From assembly GCA_937927195.1 (NCBI GenBank), contig CALBCY010000042.1, forward strand, positions 1-62,336: 62,336 nucleotides of DNA. Reading direction: 5' to 3'. Below, in pieces: positions 9,071 through 16,450 of the stretch (positions are counted from its first letter, which is position 1; every line of letters starts with the position of its first letter). This stretch comes from an uncultured Chitinophagales bacterium. GTDB lineage: Bacteria; Bacteroidota; Bacteroidia; Chitinophagales; UBA2359. The translations under genes and the position numbers were made by a program. The notes under the pieces were generated by a model that did not search any database, was not told the origin of the DNA, and saw nothing but the letters and a program-made list of their open reading frames with translations.

Positions 9071-9160
9071 ATGTAACAGTGTACACGACGGTCATGTTGT
9101 TATTGTGTTTAGAAGGGAGAGGTTCGTTTGGAACTTATTTATACGCCATCATTGTTAGAT
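9071..9160 (+). other. Possible attC-like folded recombination site
   Basis: A 90-base block between the two insert ORFs begins ATGTAACAGTG and ends CATCATTGTTAGAT. The ends are imperfectly complementary (ATGTAACAGTG against ATCTAACAATG), and the right end GTTAGAT fits the integron attC core GTTRRRY. The left end ATGTAAC deviates by one base from RYYYAAC. Length falls in the attC range. The inner part does not fold convincingly, and no integron integrase is present, so this is tentative. Confidence 0.3.
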
Positions 9161-9248
9161 ATTAAAAAGACGAATGCTGACTTGTTTTGGATTTGAGTTT
9201 GGTAAGTCAACAGAAAACATAAAGGGAATTAAAACAAACCATAAAAAG

Positions 9249-9800
9249 ATGAACAGTTATTTAGAAAGTGTAAAAAAACAGTTTGAGTATTATAAAATGC
9301 TGGGAGAGAAAACTTTTGAGCAAATACCAGAAGAAAAATTGTTTTGGCAACTTAATGAAGAAAGCAACAGTATTTCTATGATTGTAAAACATTTAAACGG
9401 TAATATGCTTTCTCGTTGGACTGATTTTTTAACAACTGACGGAGAAAAAGAATGGAGGAAAAGAGATGAAGAATTTGATAATGATATAAAAACCAAATCA
9501 GAATTATTATCAAAATGGAATGAAGGTTGGGAATGCCTGTTTAATGCCATCGACCCATTAACTGACAAAGACCTCGAAAAAGAAGTTTACATTAGAAATA
9601 TGGGACATTCAATATTCGAAGCAATAAACAGACAACTAGCTCATTATCCTTATCATATTGGACAAATCGTATTTATTGGGAAAATTATTCAAAATAAAGA
9701 CTGGAACTCCCTCTCTATACCAAAAGGAAAATCTAAAGAATATAATCAAGAGAAGTTTTCTAAACCGAAAAGAAAGGAACATTTCACAGACGATTTGTAA
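9249..9800 (+). CDS. DUF1572/DinB-superfamily protein
   Basis: The 183-residue protein from the ATG at 9249 resembles DUF1572, a branch of the DinB/YfiT-like four-helix bundles that bind a divalent metal through three histidines. Visible candidates are His in MIVKHLNGNM and the pair in LAHYPYHIGQI, with a conserved NMLSRWTDFLTTDGEK after the first. The frame is open 25 codons upstream to 9174, but the family start motif (SYLESVKKQFEYYKMLGEKT) begins just after 9249. The activity of this group is not established; thiol-dependent transfer or stress roles are proposed for relatives. It is the second gene in the insert and ends 13 bases before the right repeat copy. Confidence 0.8.
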   Translation: MNSYLESVKKQFEYYKMLGEKTFEQIPEEKLFWQLNEESNSISMIVKHLNGNMLSRWTDFLTTDGEKEWRKRDEEFDNDIKTKSELLSKWNEGWECLFNAIDPLTDKDLEKEVYIRNMGHSIFEAINRQLAHYPYHIGQIVFIGKIIQNKDWNSLSIPKGKSKEYNQEKFSKPKRKEHFTDDL

Positions 9801-9813
9801 AAAATCCTGCATA

Positions 9814-10072
9814 CAACAGGTGAACAGAGCGGTTTGATTTTGGTCTTCGTTGTTCAATTTTTCTTATCACTCCACTTGTTTTAATCTGGTACAATTTTCC
9901 AATTTATATCTTTTAGCAGATATCTATTACTGGCCTCTTTTAGATCCGTTCCTTTTGGAACGGGAATGCCAGATGGATTGGTTCTTGGGTCGTCATTAGA
10001 AATAAAAACAGGAAGGTCGTATTTCTCGATCAATGTCCCAGTTACGATTAGTGTTTTACTTTTATCTCGTTG
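9814..10072. repeat. 259-bp direct repeat, right copy
   Basis: This copy repeats the last codons of gldE (QQVNRAV and stop, here without the rest of the gene) and continues into the intact lipoprotein gene. It is ungapped relative to 8103-8361. Beyond 10072 the lipoprotein gene continues normally, so this side is the original lipoprotein locus. Confidence 0.93.
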
Positions 10073-10306
10073 GTAAAATCCTTTTGGCCAACTTTGCATT
10101 TCATCAATCCAAACAATAATGTTGTCATTTTCTGTGGTCAATGTAGCACCAAGTTTAGCATTGGTTGCTTTTCCTTTGATCGTGATTTTGTTTCCTAATA
10201 ATTTCGGGAAGGCTTCCTTGCTGGGATTGTCTATTGAAAATTCTGGTGAGCAAGAAGTTGCAATAAACAGTAAGAAGAAAAGGATAGTTGATTTGCTACT
10301 TGGCAT
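9881..10306 (-). CDS. Hypothetical lipoprotein with OB-like domain
   Basis: This 141-residue protein has a signal peptide ending in FIATSC with lipidation at Cys19. The mature part (KITIKGKATNAKLGATLTTE, then IIVWIDEMQSWP and KTLIVTGTLIEKYDLP) has the alternating strands of a small OB-like fold, as seen in some Bacteroidota lipoproteins that follow envelope genes. The function is unknown. Its 3' third is duplicated, in broken form, at 8170-8361. It lies convergent to gldE and was presumably its direct neighbour before the insert. It is not GldD. Confidence 0.75.
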   Translation of the reverse strand: MPSSKSTILFFLLFIATSCSPEFSIDNPSKEAFPKLLGNKITIKGKATNAKLGATLTTENDNIIVWIDEMQSWPKGFYQRDKSKTLIVTGTLIEKYDLPVFISNDDPRTNPSGIPVPKGTDLKEASNRYLLKDINWKIVPD

Positions 10307-10375
10307 TCGTGGAGTTTTCCGTATTCGAATAATCGTCTTAACTACTACTATAAATCTGACAAGTCTTGCGAGCCA

Positions 10376-11647
10376 CTACTTTCTAGCCAACCATCGAGAA
10401 GGGTTTAGTTTATTGATGCCATTCCAAACTTCAAAGTGCATTTCAGTTTTGCCATCATTGGAAGAACTAACCGTTCCTATGACTTGATTGGTATTCACTT
10501 TCTCTCCTTTGGATACGAAAACGTTTTCGAGATTTGAATAGACAGAAAAATACTTTCCATGCTTGACAATCACGGCGGATTGAAACACAGGACTGTAGAT
10601 AATATTGGTGACTTCACCTTCAAAAACAACTTTTACTTTACTGCCTTTAGTTGTTGAAATATCAATACCTGTATTGTTTATTTCTACAGCACTTGCTTCA
10701 GAGTGTCGTCCTTTGCCGAAGTTTCCTGTTATGATACCATCAACCGGCCATGGAAGACGTCCTTTGTTGTTTGAGAAACCACTTGACAATTTACTAGGAC
10801 TACTTGTCGATTTTTTCGTAATCGTTGGAGCGCTGGTCTTGGTTTTAGGCTCATTCTTTGCGGTCAGGACTTTTTCGGCTGCTTTTACCGCTTCTTTTGC
10901 TTTTCTTTTGCGTTCCTGCTCCTTAATATTTTTCTGAATAATACTGGTTATTTCATTCTCTAAGGAAGCCAATGAAATTTGCTTTTGTGTTATCTCATCA
11001 TTCAGTTTTTCCTCTTTTTTCTGAAGATCTTCTAGTAATTTGTTCTTTTCAATTCTTTCTTTTTCTAACTGTTCCGTTGCGAGTGTTTCTTCCTCAATGA
11101 TGATAGATTTTTGGGTTTTCTTTTCTTCCAAAGCTTCTATTTTACTATTGATCGTATCTTTTTGAACTTCGATCTTTTCGACTTGAGTTATTCTGTATCG
11201 ATTGTATTGCCTTATGTATTGAATACGTCTGAAGGCATCGTTGAAAGTGTTTGCTGAGAATAGAAAAAGCCAAACATTGTGTTTCGATCTATTGGTATAG
11301 GCATACCTAATCATTTTAGCATATTCTTCTTTTTGTAAATCCAGTTCTTGCTGTTTTACTTCAATTTCGGATGCTAGCCTTACAATGCTGGTATCCGTTA
11401 TCGACAATTCGTCTTTCAAGGTATTGACAAGCTCTTCTCTCGTTTTAAGCTGTTCTTTTAATAGCTTAAGTTCCTTGACTGAGCTTTGTTTGTTGTTTCT
11501 GGTTTCTTTTAGAATATTGTTGCTCAGCTTGAGCTCCTTGTAGATTTTTTCTTTTTTCTTCTTAAGCCCTTCAACAGATTGTGAAAGAAGTGGGATTGAA
11601 ATGCAAAGGGTAACCGTTAGGAATAAAAAATTCCTTAAACGAATCAT
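10376..11647 (-). CDS. EnvC-like murein hydrolase activator (degenerate M23/LytM)
   Basis: From the ATG at 11647 the protein has a signal peptide (to about residue 22, ending LLSQ), a long coiled coil (about 25-255, Lys/Glu-rich), a Ser/Thr/Lys linker and a C-terminal LytM/M23 domain (about 300-423). Metal ligands of active M23 enzymes are missing: HxGxD reads NNTGID, the YAHL motif reads YSNL, and the second HxH reads EMHFE with one His left. This matches EnvC-type activators, which bind and switch on amidases during septal cleavage rather than cutting murein. The upstream neighbour, 41 bases away, is a DUF4292 lipoprotein, a common pairing in the phylum. The frame extends nine codons further upstream. 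Confidence 0.86.
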   Translation of the reverse strand: MIRLRNFLFLTVTLCISIPLLSQSVEGLKKKKEKIYKELKLSNNILKETRNNKQSSVKELKLLKEQLKTREELVNTLKDELSITDTSIVRLASEIEVKQQELDLQKEEYAKMIRYAYTNRSKHNVWLFLFSANTFNDAFRRIQYIRQYNRYRITQVEKIEVQKDTINSKIEALEEKKTQKSIIIEEETLATEQLEKERIEKNKLLEDLQKKEEKLNDEITQKQISLASLENEITSIIQKNIKEQERKRKAKEAVKAAEKVLTAKNEPKTKTSAPTITKKSTSSPSKLSSGFSNNKGRLPWPVDGIITGNFGKGRHSEASAVEINNTGIDISTTKGSKVKVVFEGEVTNIIYSPVFQSAVIVKHGKYFSVYSNLENVFVSKGEKVNTNQVIGTVSSSNDGKTEMHFEVWNGINKLNPSRWLARK

Positions 11648-11688
11648 GGTTTTATGATTGAATAAAAGTCGCATCTCAGGCTACAATA

Positions 11689-12456
11689 TTACTCAACTTT
11701 TTTGTATTTACTGGTTACTTTGAATGGGAAAGTCATAGGTTGATTTACTTTAATTTTTGAAAATTGCAGATTAAAGGCATAATTTTTTTCTGCTTTCATC
11801 AAGTAATTCCGCTTATTCGAGAAGGAGTTTTCCTCAAACGTCTGGTATTCTTCAAAGTTTGCGACAATTGATCTATCAGAATTTTTTTCCTCTACCAACA
11901 TTTGAATCAAATTAAAATCATTGGAATTGAGGAAAAGGGTACAGTCTTCAGAGCTGATTCTGTACTGTTCTCCTACAGATTCAATTTCTGTGAAATTTCC
12001 AGAATGAATAGCTTGGCCGTAAATCAAGGCTTGGAGCGTTTGGAAATCCAATGGATATTCAATATAGTTTCTGATATAATCGAAATCTTCTTGATAGTAT
12101 TGACGATTGAACTTGTCCATTACCTCGATGCTGTTGGGTGTAATTAAAGCTCTTCCAACTTCAATTTTCATTCCCAAGGCAGGGTAGGCTGATAACCAAA
12201 TAACACTGTCTTTACGCATTCTTACGTCAAGATTGAAAGTAGTGGCCTTGTTATCGTCTTCCCAGAATTTCACCTTTATTTTTCCAGCGAACCAATCTGC
12301 ATCAAACTCTTGTTTTTGCATCTGGTCTTCAACCATCATAAGCGTTTTCTTCCCTTTTGCTTTACCGATTTTAGTGGTTTTACAAGAAGGCAAAGCAATT
12401 AATAAAAAAGCCAAGGCAGATACTAGAAAAATAGAATTCGTCAGTTTTGCAAACAT
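11689..12456 (-). CDS. DUF4292 outer-membrane lipoprotein (LolB-like)
   Basis: This 255-residue lipoprotein has a signal peptide with lipobox LPSC (Cys25) and a DUF4292 fold. That fold resembles LolA/LolB-type half barrels that carry lipids or lipoproteins. Segments such as WFAGKIKVKFWED, SVIWLSAYPALGMKIEVGRA and the C-terminal FPFKVTSKYKKVE are typical. Lipoprotein or lipid handling in the periplasm is an inference from fold and neighbourhood. It is transcribed with the EnvC-like gene. Confidence 0.85.
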   Translation of the reverse strand: MFAKLTNSIFLVSALAFLLIALPSCKTTKIGKAKGKKTLMMVEDQMQKQEFDADWFAGKIKVKFWEDDNKATTFNLDVRMRKDSVIWLSAYPALGMKIEVGRALITPNSIEVMDKFNRQYYQEDFDYIRNYIEYPLDFQTLQALIYGQAIHSGNFTEIESVGEQYRISSEDCTLFLNSNDFNLIQMLVEEKNSDRSIVANFEEYQTFEENSFSNKRNYLMKAEKNYAFNLQFSKIKVNQPMTFPFKVTSKYKKVE

Positions 12457-12698
12457 AGTGATTTGTACATTTTAATTTTCACGTACTTTAAACGCAATTA
12501 TGTTAAAAAACGTATATCGAGTTGCTTTTGTTATTCTTGAATGGGGTTTTCGTTGTTCGATATTCGCACTTCGGCTTATTAAAATCGGCTTATTAAAAAT
12601 GGATTTTAAGTACTCGATTACAAATGCCCAAATACTTAAGTATGATCGAGCAATGAAATTTTACCCTTGTTGCACATTCGGTTTGCAATTTATGTGGA

Positions 12699-14741
12699 TT
12701 ATAGCAAATGGTCGATTAAAAAAGCAAACTCGAAGGCAATCTCTTCTAGCATACCATAGCGGCCAGTTTTGCCTCCATGTCCAGTATCCATATTGGTTTT
12801 TAGTAAAAGTGTATTGTTGTCAGTTTTTAGTGCTCTCAACCTAGCAGTCCATTTGGCTGGCTCCCAATATTGAACGCGGGGATCATTGAGTCCAGCAGTA
12901 ATCAACATGTTGGGATAATCTTGAGCTTTTACATTGTCATAAGGAGAGTAGGAAAGCATGTACTTATAAAATACTTCGTCATTTGGATTGCCCCATTCAT
13001 CATATTCTATGACAGTTAATGGAAGGTGCTCGTTCATCATCGTGCTGATCACATCTACAAATGGAACATCTGCAACAACGGCTTGAAAAAGGTCAGGGCG
13101 CAAATTGATGACTGCTCCCATTAACAAACCGCCAGCGCTTCCACCTGAAATGGCTAGTTTTTTCGTATTGGTGAAATTATTTTCAATCATATATTCCGCG
13201 CAATCGATGAAATCATTGAAGCTGTTTTTTTTATGTAGGAACTTCCCATTCTCATACCAATTCCTGCCCATTTCACCACCACCACGCACATGAGCAATGG
13301 CGTATATAAATCCTCGGTCGATTAAGCTAAATCGAGTACTTGAAAAATAGGGATCCATGCATTCTCCATAAGCGCCATAAGCGTATAGGTAACACGGATT
13401 GTTCCCATCTTTGATAAGGCCTTTTTTATAAAGCAATGAAACAGGAATCTTTGCTCCATCAGTTGCGGTGACAAAAATTCGTTCCATTTGGTATTGGCTT
13501 CGATCATAATTTCCCAGAACCTCGTATTCTTTTAATAATTCAAGGCTTTGACTTTTCATTTCATAATCATAAACTGCTCTTGGGCTAACCAGAGAAGAAT
13601 AAGTAAATCTGAATTTTGTCGATTTGTATTCTGGGTTTTCATTTTCCCAACAGGAATAAATTTCTTCAGGGAAAGAAAGGGCATGAAACTGTTCTGTTTT
13701 ACTTTCAAACACATCAACACTGTTCAAGCCATTTTTTCTGCCAAGAATTACAAGGTAATCTTGAAATACTTCAATTTCATCCAACTTATGATCTGGATTG
13801 TTGGGAAGAATTTCTTCCCAATTGCTTTTATCTGGTTTTGTAGTAAGCGTTCTTAGTAGTTTGAAATTTGGAGCATTTTCATTGCTGAGAATGTAAAAGT
13901 ACGCTCCTTGATGATCAACGATGTATTCGACACTTGCTTTTCTGGCTACGAACAATTGAAAGCCTTTTTCTTCCTGTTCAGGGTCCATGAACCAAACTTC
14001 AGAACTAACCTTGCTTGCTATTAATATGAAATAAAACTCCTTGCTTTTTGTCTTGTCTGCATAGATGTAAAAAGCAGGATCTTCTTCTTGAAATATTAAA
14101 ATGTCCGCTTCTTGAGACGAATCAATGTTGTGTTTCCATAATTGGAAAGGGCGCATGGTTTCATCGAGACAGGAATAAAAAAGACAATTTTGGTTTTTGC
14201 CCCAGAATAGATTGCCAGAAGAATCCTTGATGATGTTCTCTAAAATTTCACCAGTCTGAAGATTTTTAACAGAAATGTTGAATTTTTCAGATCCACTTGT
14301 ATCTATTGAATAGGCGATGAAATTGTGTTCATCGTTGACTTCAAAATCTCCCAAGTGAAAATAATCAAGTCCTTTGGCCAATTCATTTTCATCCAGCAGT
14401 ATCTCTTCTTGATTGTTCAGGTTGCCTTTTTTTCTGCAGTGAATTGAGTAGCTTTTGCCTTCTTCTTGCCTGGAGTAATAGAAATAATTTTCCTCTTTTA
14501 CTGGAACTGAGAGATCCGATTCCTTAATTCGGGACAACATTTCAGAAAAAAGTACAGACCTAAGCTCCTCATTATGTGCAGTTAAAAGGTCTGTATACAC
14601 ATTTTCTTTTTTAAGATATGTCAATACTTCAGAATCTTCTTTATTCGATAACCAATGATAAGGATCTTGGCGTTCAAGGCCGTGTTCCCTGTGTATATGC
14701 GATACTTTTTTTGCCTTTGGTGGCTCTTTAAAATCTTTCAT
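12699..14741 (-). CDS. ptrB: S9 family prolyl oligopeptidase / oligopeptidase B
   Basis: This is a cytoplasmic-type serine oligopeptidase of about 680 residues. An N-terminal seven-bladed propeller (about 70-400) restricts access to a C-terminal alpha/beta hydrolase domain. The catalytic Ser535 sits in GGSAGG, the Asp in TAGLNDPRVQYWEPAKW and the His in DTGHGGKTGRYG. The DEWGNP and SPYDNV segments resemble oligopeptidase B, which cuts after Lys and Arg in short peptides. No convincing signal peptide is seen from the start at 14741; the frame reaches 14771 with ten more residues (MPFIFTESDF), so the exact start is open. The symbol is by family resemblance. It diverges from the small-RNA pair and thiL. 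Confidence 0.92.
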   Translation of the reverse strand: MKDFKEPPKAKKVSHIHREHGLERQDPYHWLSNKEDSEVLTYLKKENVYTDLLTAHNEELRSVLFSEMLSRIKESDLSVPVKEENYFYYSRQEEGKSYSIHCRKKGNLNNQEEILLDENELAKGLDYFHLGDFEVNDEHNFIAYSIDTSGSEKFNISVKNLQTGEILENIIKDSSGNLFWGKNQNCLFYSCLDETMRPFQLWKHNIDSSQEADILIFQEEDPAFYIYADKTKSKEFYFILIASKVSSEVWFMDPEQEEKGFQLFVARKASVEYIVDHQGAYFYILSNENAPNFKLLRTLTTKPDKSNWEEILPNNPDHKLDEIEVFQDYLVILGRKNGLNSVDVFESKTEQFHALSFPEEIYSCWENENPEYKSTKFRFTYSSLVSPRAVYDYEMKSQSLELLKEYEVLGNYDRSQYQMERIFVTATDGAKIPVSLLYKKGLIKDGNNPCYLYAYGAYGECMDPYFSSTRFSLIDRGFIYAIAHVRGGGEMGRNWYENGKFLHKKNSFNDFIDCAEYMIENNFTNTKKLAISGGSAGGLLMGAVINLRPDLFQAVVADVPFVDVISTMMNEHLPLTVIEYDEWGNPNDEVFYKYMLSYSPYDNVKAQDYPNMLITAGLNDPRVQYWEPAKWTARLRALKTDNNTLLLKTNMDTGHGGKTGRYGMLEEIAFEFAFLIDHLL

Positions 14742-14823
14742 GAAATCACTTTCTGTAAAAATGAAAGGCAAAGATTAAAAAAAGGAAGGAAGAAGAATCA
14801 TTTTTTTTTCCAAATAATATTTT

Positions 14824-14840
14824 TTGGCATAGTGTTTGGA
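14824..14840 (+). promoter_or_regulatory. Sigma-54-like promoter, unit 1 (imperfect)
   Basis: TTGGCAT-AGTG-TTTGG has the GG dinucleotide of a -24 element and, exactly 10 bases later, GG where the -12 element has GC. It aligns with the perfect copy at 14958-14975 and is placed the same distance (11-12 bases) before the conserved CTGA of the downstream transcript. Confidence 0.5.
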
Positions 14841-14850
14841 AGTTAGATAA

Positions 14851-14915
14851 CTGAAGTTGTTTTTCATAATTAGTTTTTAATCCCTGTTTGGCAGATGGCC
14901 AAACAGGGATTTTCT
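14851..14915 (+). ncRNA. Candidate small RNA, unit 1
   Basis: A short transcript is predicted from about 14851 to the terminator at 14880-14915. It begins CTGA-AGTTGTTTTTCATAATTAG and ends in a 13-bp hairpin (CCCTGTTTGGC arm) followed by a weak T run. The single-stranded 5' part is nearly the same as in unit 2, while the hairpin sequence differs, the pattern expected of paralogous trans-acting small RNAs with a shared targeting segment. There is no ORF inside. The function is unknown. Confidence 0.55.
14880..14914 (+). terminator. Intrinsic terminator of small RNA unit 1
   Basis: Perfect 13-bp stem: ATCCCTGTTTGGC (14880-14892) with GCCAAACAGGGAT (14898-14910), loop AGATG, then TTTC and A/T-rich sequence. 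The short T run makes it a moderate terminator. Confidence 0.75.
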
Positions 14916-14957
14916 ATTTATATAAGCCATTGACTGTTACCATATAAAATATATTTT

Positions 14958-14975
14958 TTTGGCACGCAACTTGCT
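14958..14975 (+). promoter_or_regulatory. Sigma-54 promoter, unit 2 (consensus match)
   Basis: TTGGCACG-CAAC-TTGCT matches the RpoN -24/-12 consensus at every conserved base, with GG (14961-14962) and GC (14973-14974) separated by the required 10 bases. Transcription should begin about 12 bases downstream, near 14985. An A/T-rich tract lies just upstream. Activator sites were not identified. Confidence 0.75.
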
Positions 14976-14984
14976 ATTATTAAA

Positions 14985-15052
14985 CTGAGTAGTTGTTTTT
15001 TCCATAGTTAGTTTTTAGCCCTTCCAGCAAGATGTGCCGGGAGGGTTTTTTT
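14985..15052 (+). ncRNA. Candidate small RNA, unit 2
   Basis: The predicted transcript of about 68 nt starts CTGAGTAGTTGTTTTTTCC and carries the same ATAGTTAGTTTTTAG segment as unit 1 (there ATAATTAGTTTTTAA). It ends in a terminator hairpin at 15019-15052. It lies 35 bases before thiL, which reads in the same direction, so it could instead be a terminated leader of thiL. Two homologous promoter-RNA-terminator units in a row favour independent small RNAs. No ORF is present. Confidence 0.6.
15019..15052 (+). terminator. Intrinsic terminator of small RNA unit 2
   Basis: CCCTTCCAGC pairs with GCCGGGAGGG around a 7-nt loop (one G-U and one A-C mismatch) and is followed by seven T residues. Confidence 0.8.
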
Positions 15053-15087
15053 ATTGCATTTTTTAAAGCTAATTTTAAGCAAAAAAT

Positions 15088-16125
15088 ATGTCTGATACAC
15101 CAAAGCCTACTCAGATCCACGAACTAGGCGAATTTGGCCTTATAAAGCGTCTTACCAAAGATTTTGAATCTGTTAATGAAAGCACCATACTTGGAGTAGG
15201 GGATGATGCGGCCATTATTAGGTATGACCAAAAATCTGTTTTGGTTAGCACTGATTTATTGATAGAATACATTCACTTTGATTTGGCCTATGTCCCTTTA
15301 AAGCATTTGGGTTATAAAGCAGTTGTTGTCAACCTTTCTGATATCTGTGCAATGAATGCTTTTCCACAACAAATAACTGTTTCCTTAGGACTTTCTAGTA
15401 GTTTTCCAGTTGAGGCTATTGAGGAGTTATATGAAGGAATCAAATTGGCTTGTAAAATTTACGGCGTCGATTTGGTTGGTGGCGACACCACTTCATCTAG
15501 AACCGGTCTGATGATTAGCGTAACAGCAATGGGATCTGCTGAAGCGGATAAAATTTCACGAAGAAACGGAGCAAAAGTAGGAGACTATGTTTGTGTAACA
15601 GGAGATTTTGGAGCGGCTTATTTGGGTCTTCAAATATTGGAGAGAGAGAAGCAGGTTTGGAAGGACAATCCAGAGATGAAACCACAATTGGATGGATACA
15701 GCTATTTAGTGGAAAGACAGTTGAAACCGGAGGCAAGAAAAGATGTAATTCGTTTGTTTGCCGAGGCGGGAGTTGTTCCCAATGCAATGATTGATGTCTC
15801 TGATGGCCTCTCGTCCGATTTGATGCATATTTGCAAGCAATCGGGTGTAGGAGCAAGATTGTTTGAGGAAAATATTCCGATCAATAAACAGGCTCATCAG
15901 GTGGCAATGGAAGAGTTTAAAATTTCACCAACGACTTGTGCTTTAAGTGGAGGCGAGGATTATGAGTTATTGTTTTGTTTGAGTGAGGAAGATTTCAAGA
16001 AAGTCGATGAGAAGCTGGATATAAAATTAGTTGGTCGAATAGTTGATGAATCAGAAGGAATGAAGTTGTTTGATCCGAAGGGGCAGTCGTTTGATTTGGT
16101 TGCCCAGGGATGGAATCACTTTTAG
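15088..16125 (+). CDS. thiL: Thiamine-monophosphate kinase
   Basis: ThiL phosphorylates thiamine monophosphate to the active cofactor thiamine pyrophosphate. The 345 residues contain the ATP/Mg signature GVGDDAAII (36-44), DLLIEYIHFDL with the substrate-binding acidic residues, GGDTTSS, the DVSDGLSSDL loop and a C-terminal SGGEDYELLF, in family order. Length is normal. It stands alone, preceded by the tandem small-RNA units and followed immediately by a large inverted repeat shared with the convergent reductase gene. Confidence 0.95.
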   Translation: MSDTPKPTQIHELGEFGLIKRLTKDFESVNESTILGVGDDAAIIRYDQKSVLVSTDLLIEYIHFDLAYVPLKHLGYKAVVVNLSDICAMNAFPQQITVSLGLSSSFPVEAIEELYEGIKLACKIYGVDLVGGDTTSSRTGLMISVTAMGSAEADKISRRNGAKVGDYVCVTGDFGAAYLGLQILEREKQVWKDNPEMKPQLDGYSYLVERQLKPEARKDVIRLFAEAGVVPNAMIDVSDGLSSDLMHICKQSGVGARLFEENIPINKQAHQVAMEEFKISPTTCALSGGEDYELLFCLSEEDFKKVDEKLDIKLVGRIVDESEGMKLFDPKGQSFDLVAQGWNHF

Positions 16126-16450
16126 ACCGTACACTTCGCTCTTGGTATGGCCAGGCGGCGTTCCGCCTGCGTGCCTGTTGGTACTCTTGGCTGCGCCATC
16201 GTTTTTAGTACAGCTTTATTGGTCTGCGACCAATTTTGCTTGTTGGAAAAAATTATTAAAAAAAAGACGCAATTCAATTTCAATTTGAATTGCGTCTTTT
16301 TAATATTTTTCTTCTTAGTGAAGCAATTTACTATTTCCAACAGGCAAAGTTGACCGCCTAGGTCAACAAAGTCGTACTAAAAACAATGCCGAAGGCAAGT
16401 GTACCAACAGCAAGGCGAAGCCGACGCGTACCAACAGCGAAGCGTACCGA
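16126..16450. repeat. Large imperfect inverted repeat filling a convergent intergenic region
   Basis: The region from just after the thiL stop to just before the reductase stop is an imperfect inverted repeat. The left arm (about 16126-16250) and the reverse complement of the right arm (about 16340-16450) share blocks such as CTGTTGGTAC, GTTTTTAGTAC and TTTTGCNTGTTGGAAA. The arms are GC-rich for this genome and contain nested mini-hairpins (GGCGGCGTTCCGCC, GGCGAAGCC, GCCGAAGGC). The centre is a terminator hairpin. It resembles a MITE- or REP-type element that landed between convergent genes. Confidence 0.7.
16261..16301. terminator. Bidirectional intrinsic terminator
   Basis: A 17-bp perfect stem (AAAAAGACGCAATTCAA with its complement at 16285-16301) around a 7-nt loop has A residues before it and T residues after it. 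It can stop transcripts of both thiL and the convergent sulfur operon. It sits at the centre of the larger inverted repeat. Confidence 0.85.

Larger units (their letters stand above)
8362..9813 (+). mobile_element. 1.45-kb accessory insert between direct repeats
   Basis: This segment separates the two copies of the 259-bp repeat and so interrupts what must once have been a direct gldE-lipoprotein junction. It holds two plus-strand ORFs (a hypothetical protein and a DinB-like protein) and no integrase, transposase or toxin gene that I can recognise. The two ORFs are separated by a possible attC-like folded site. How it arrived is inferred; single-crossover integration through a homologous stretch or cassette capture would both leave this footprint. 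Confidence 0.6.

Noticed and set aside
9881..10306. GldD candidate downstream of gldE
   Set aside because: The protein lacks the GldD signature; the real GldD is at 37074-37697.
10119..10487. 122-residue plus-strand frame with hydrophobic start
   Set aside because: It is antisense to two well-supported lipoprotein/EnvC-like genes and runs across their junction.
12500..12844. Possible 114-residue plus-strand gene
   Set aside because: It overlaps the 3' end of the oligopeptidase gene antisense and has no protein-like composition; it is a shadow frame.
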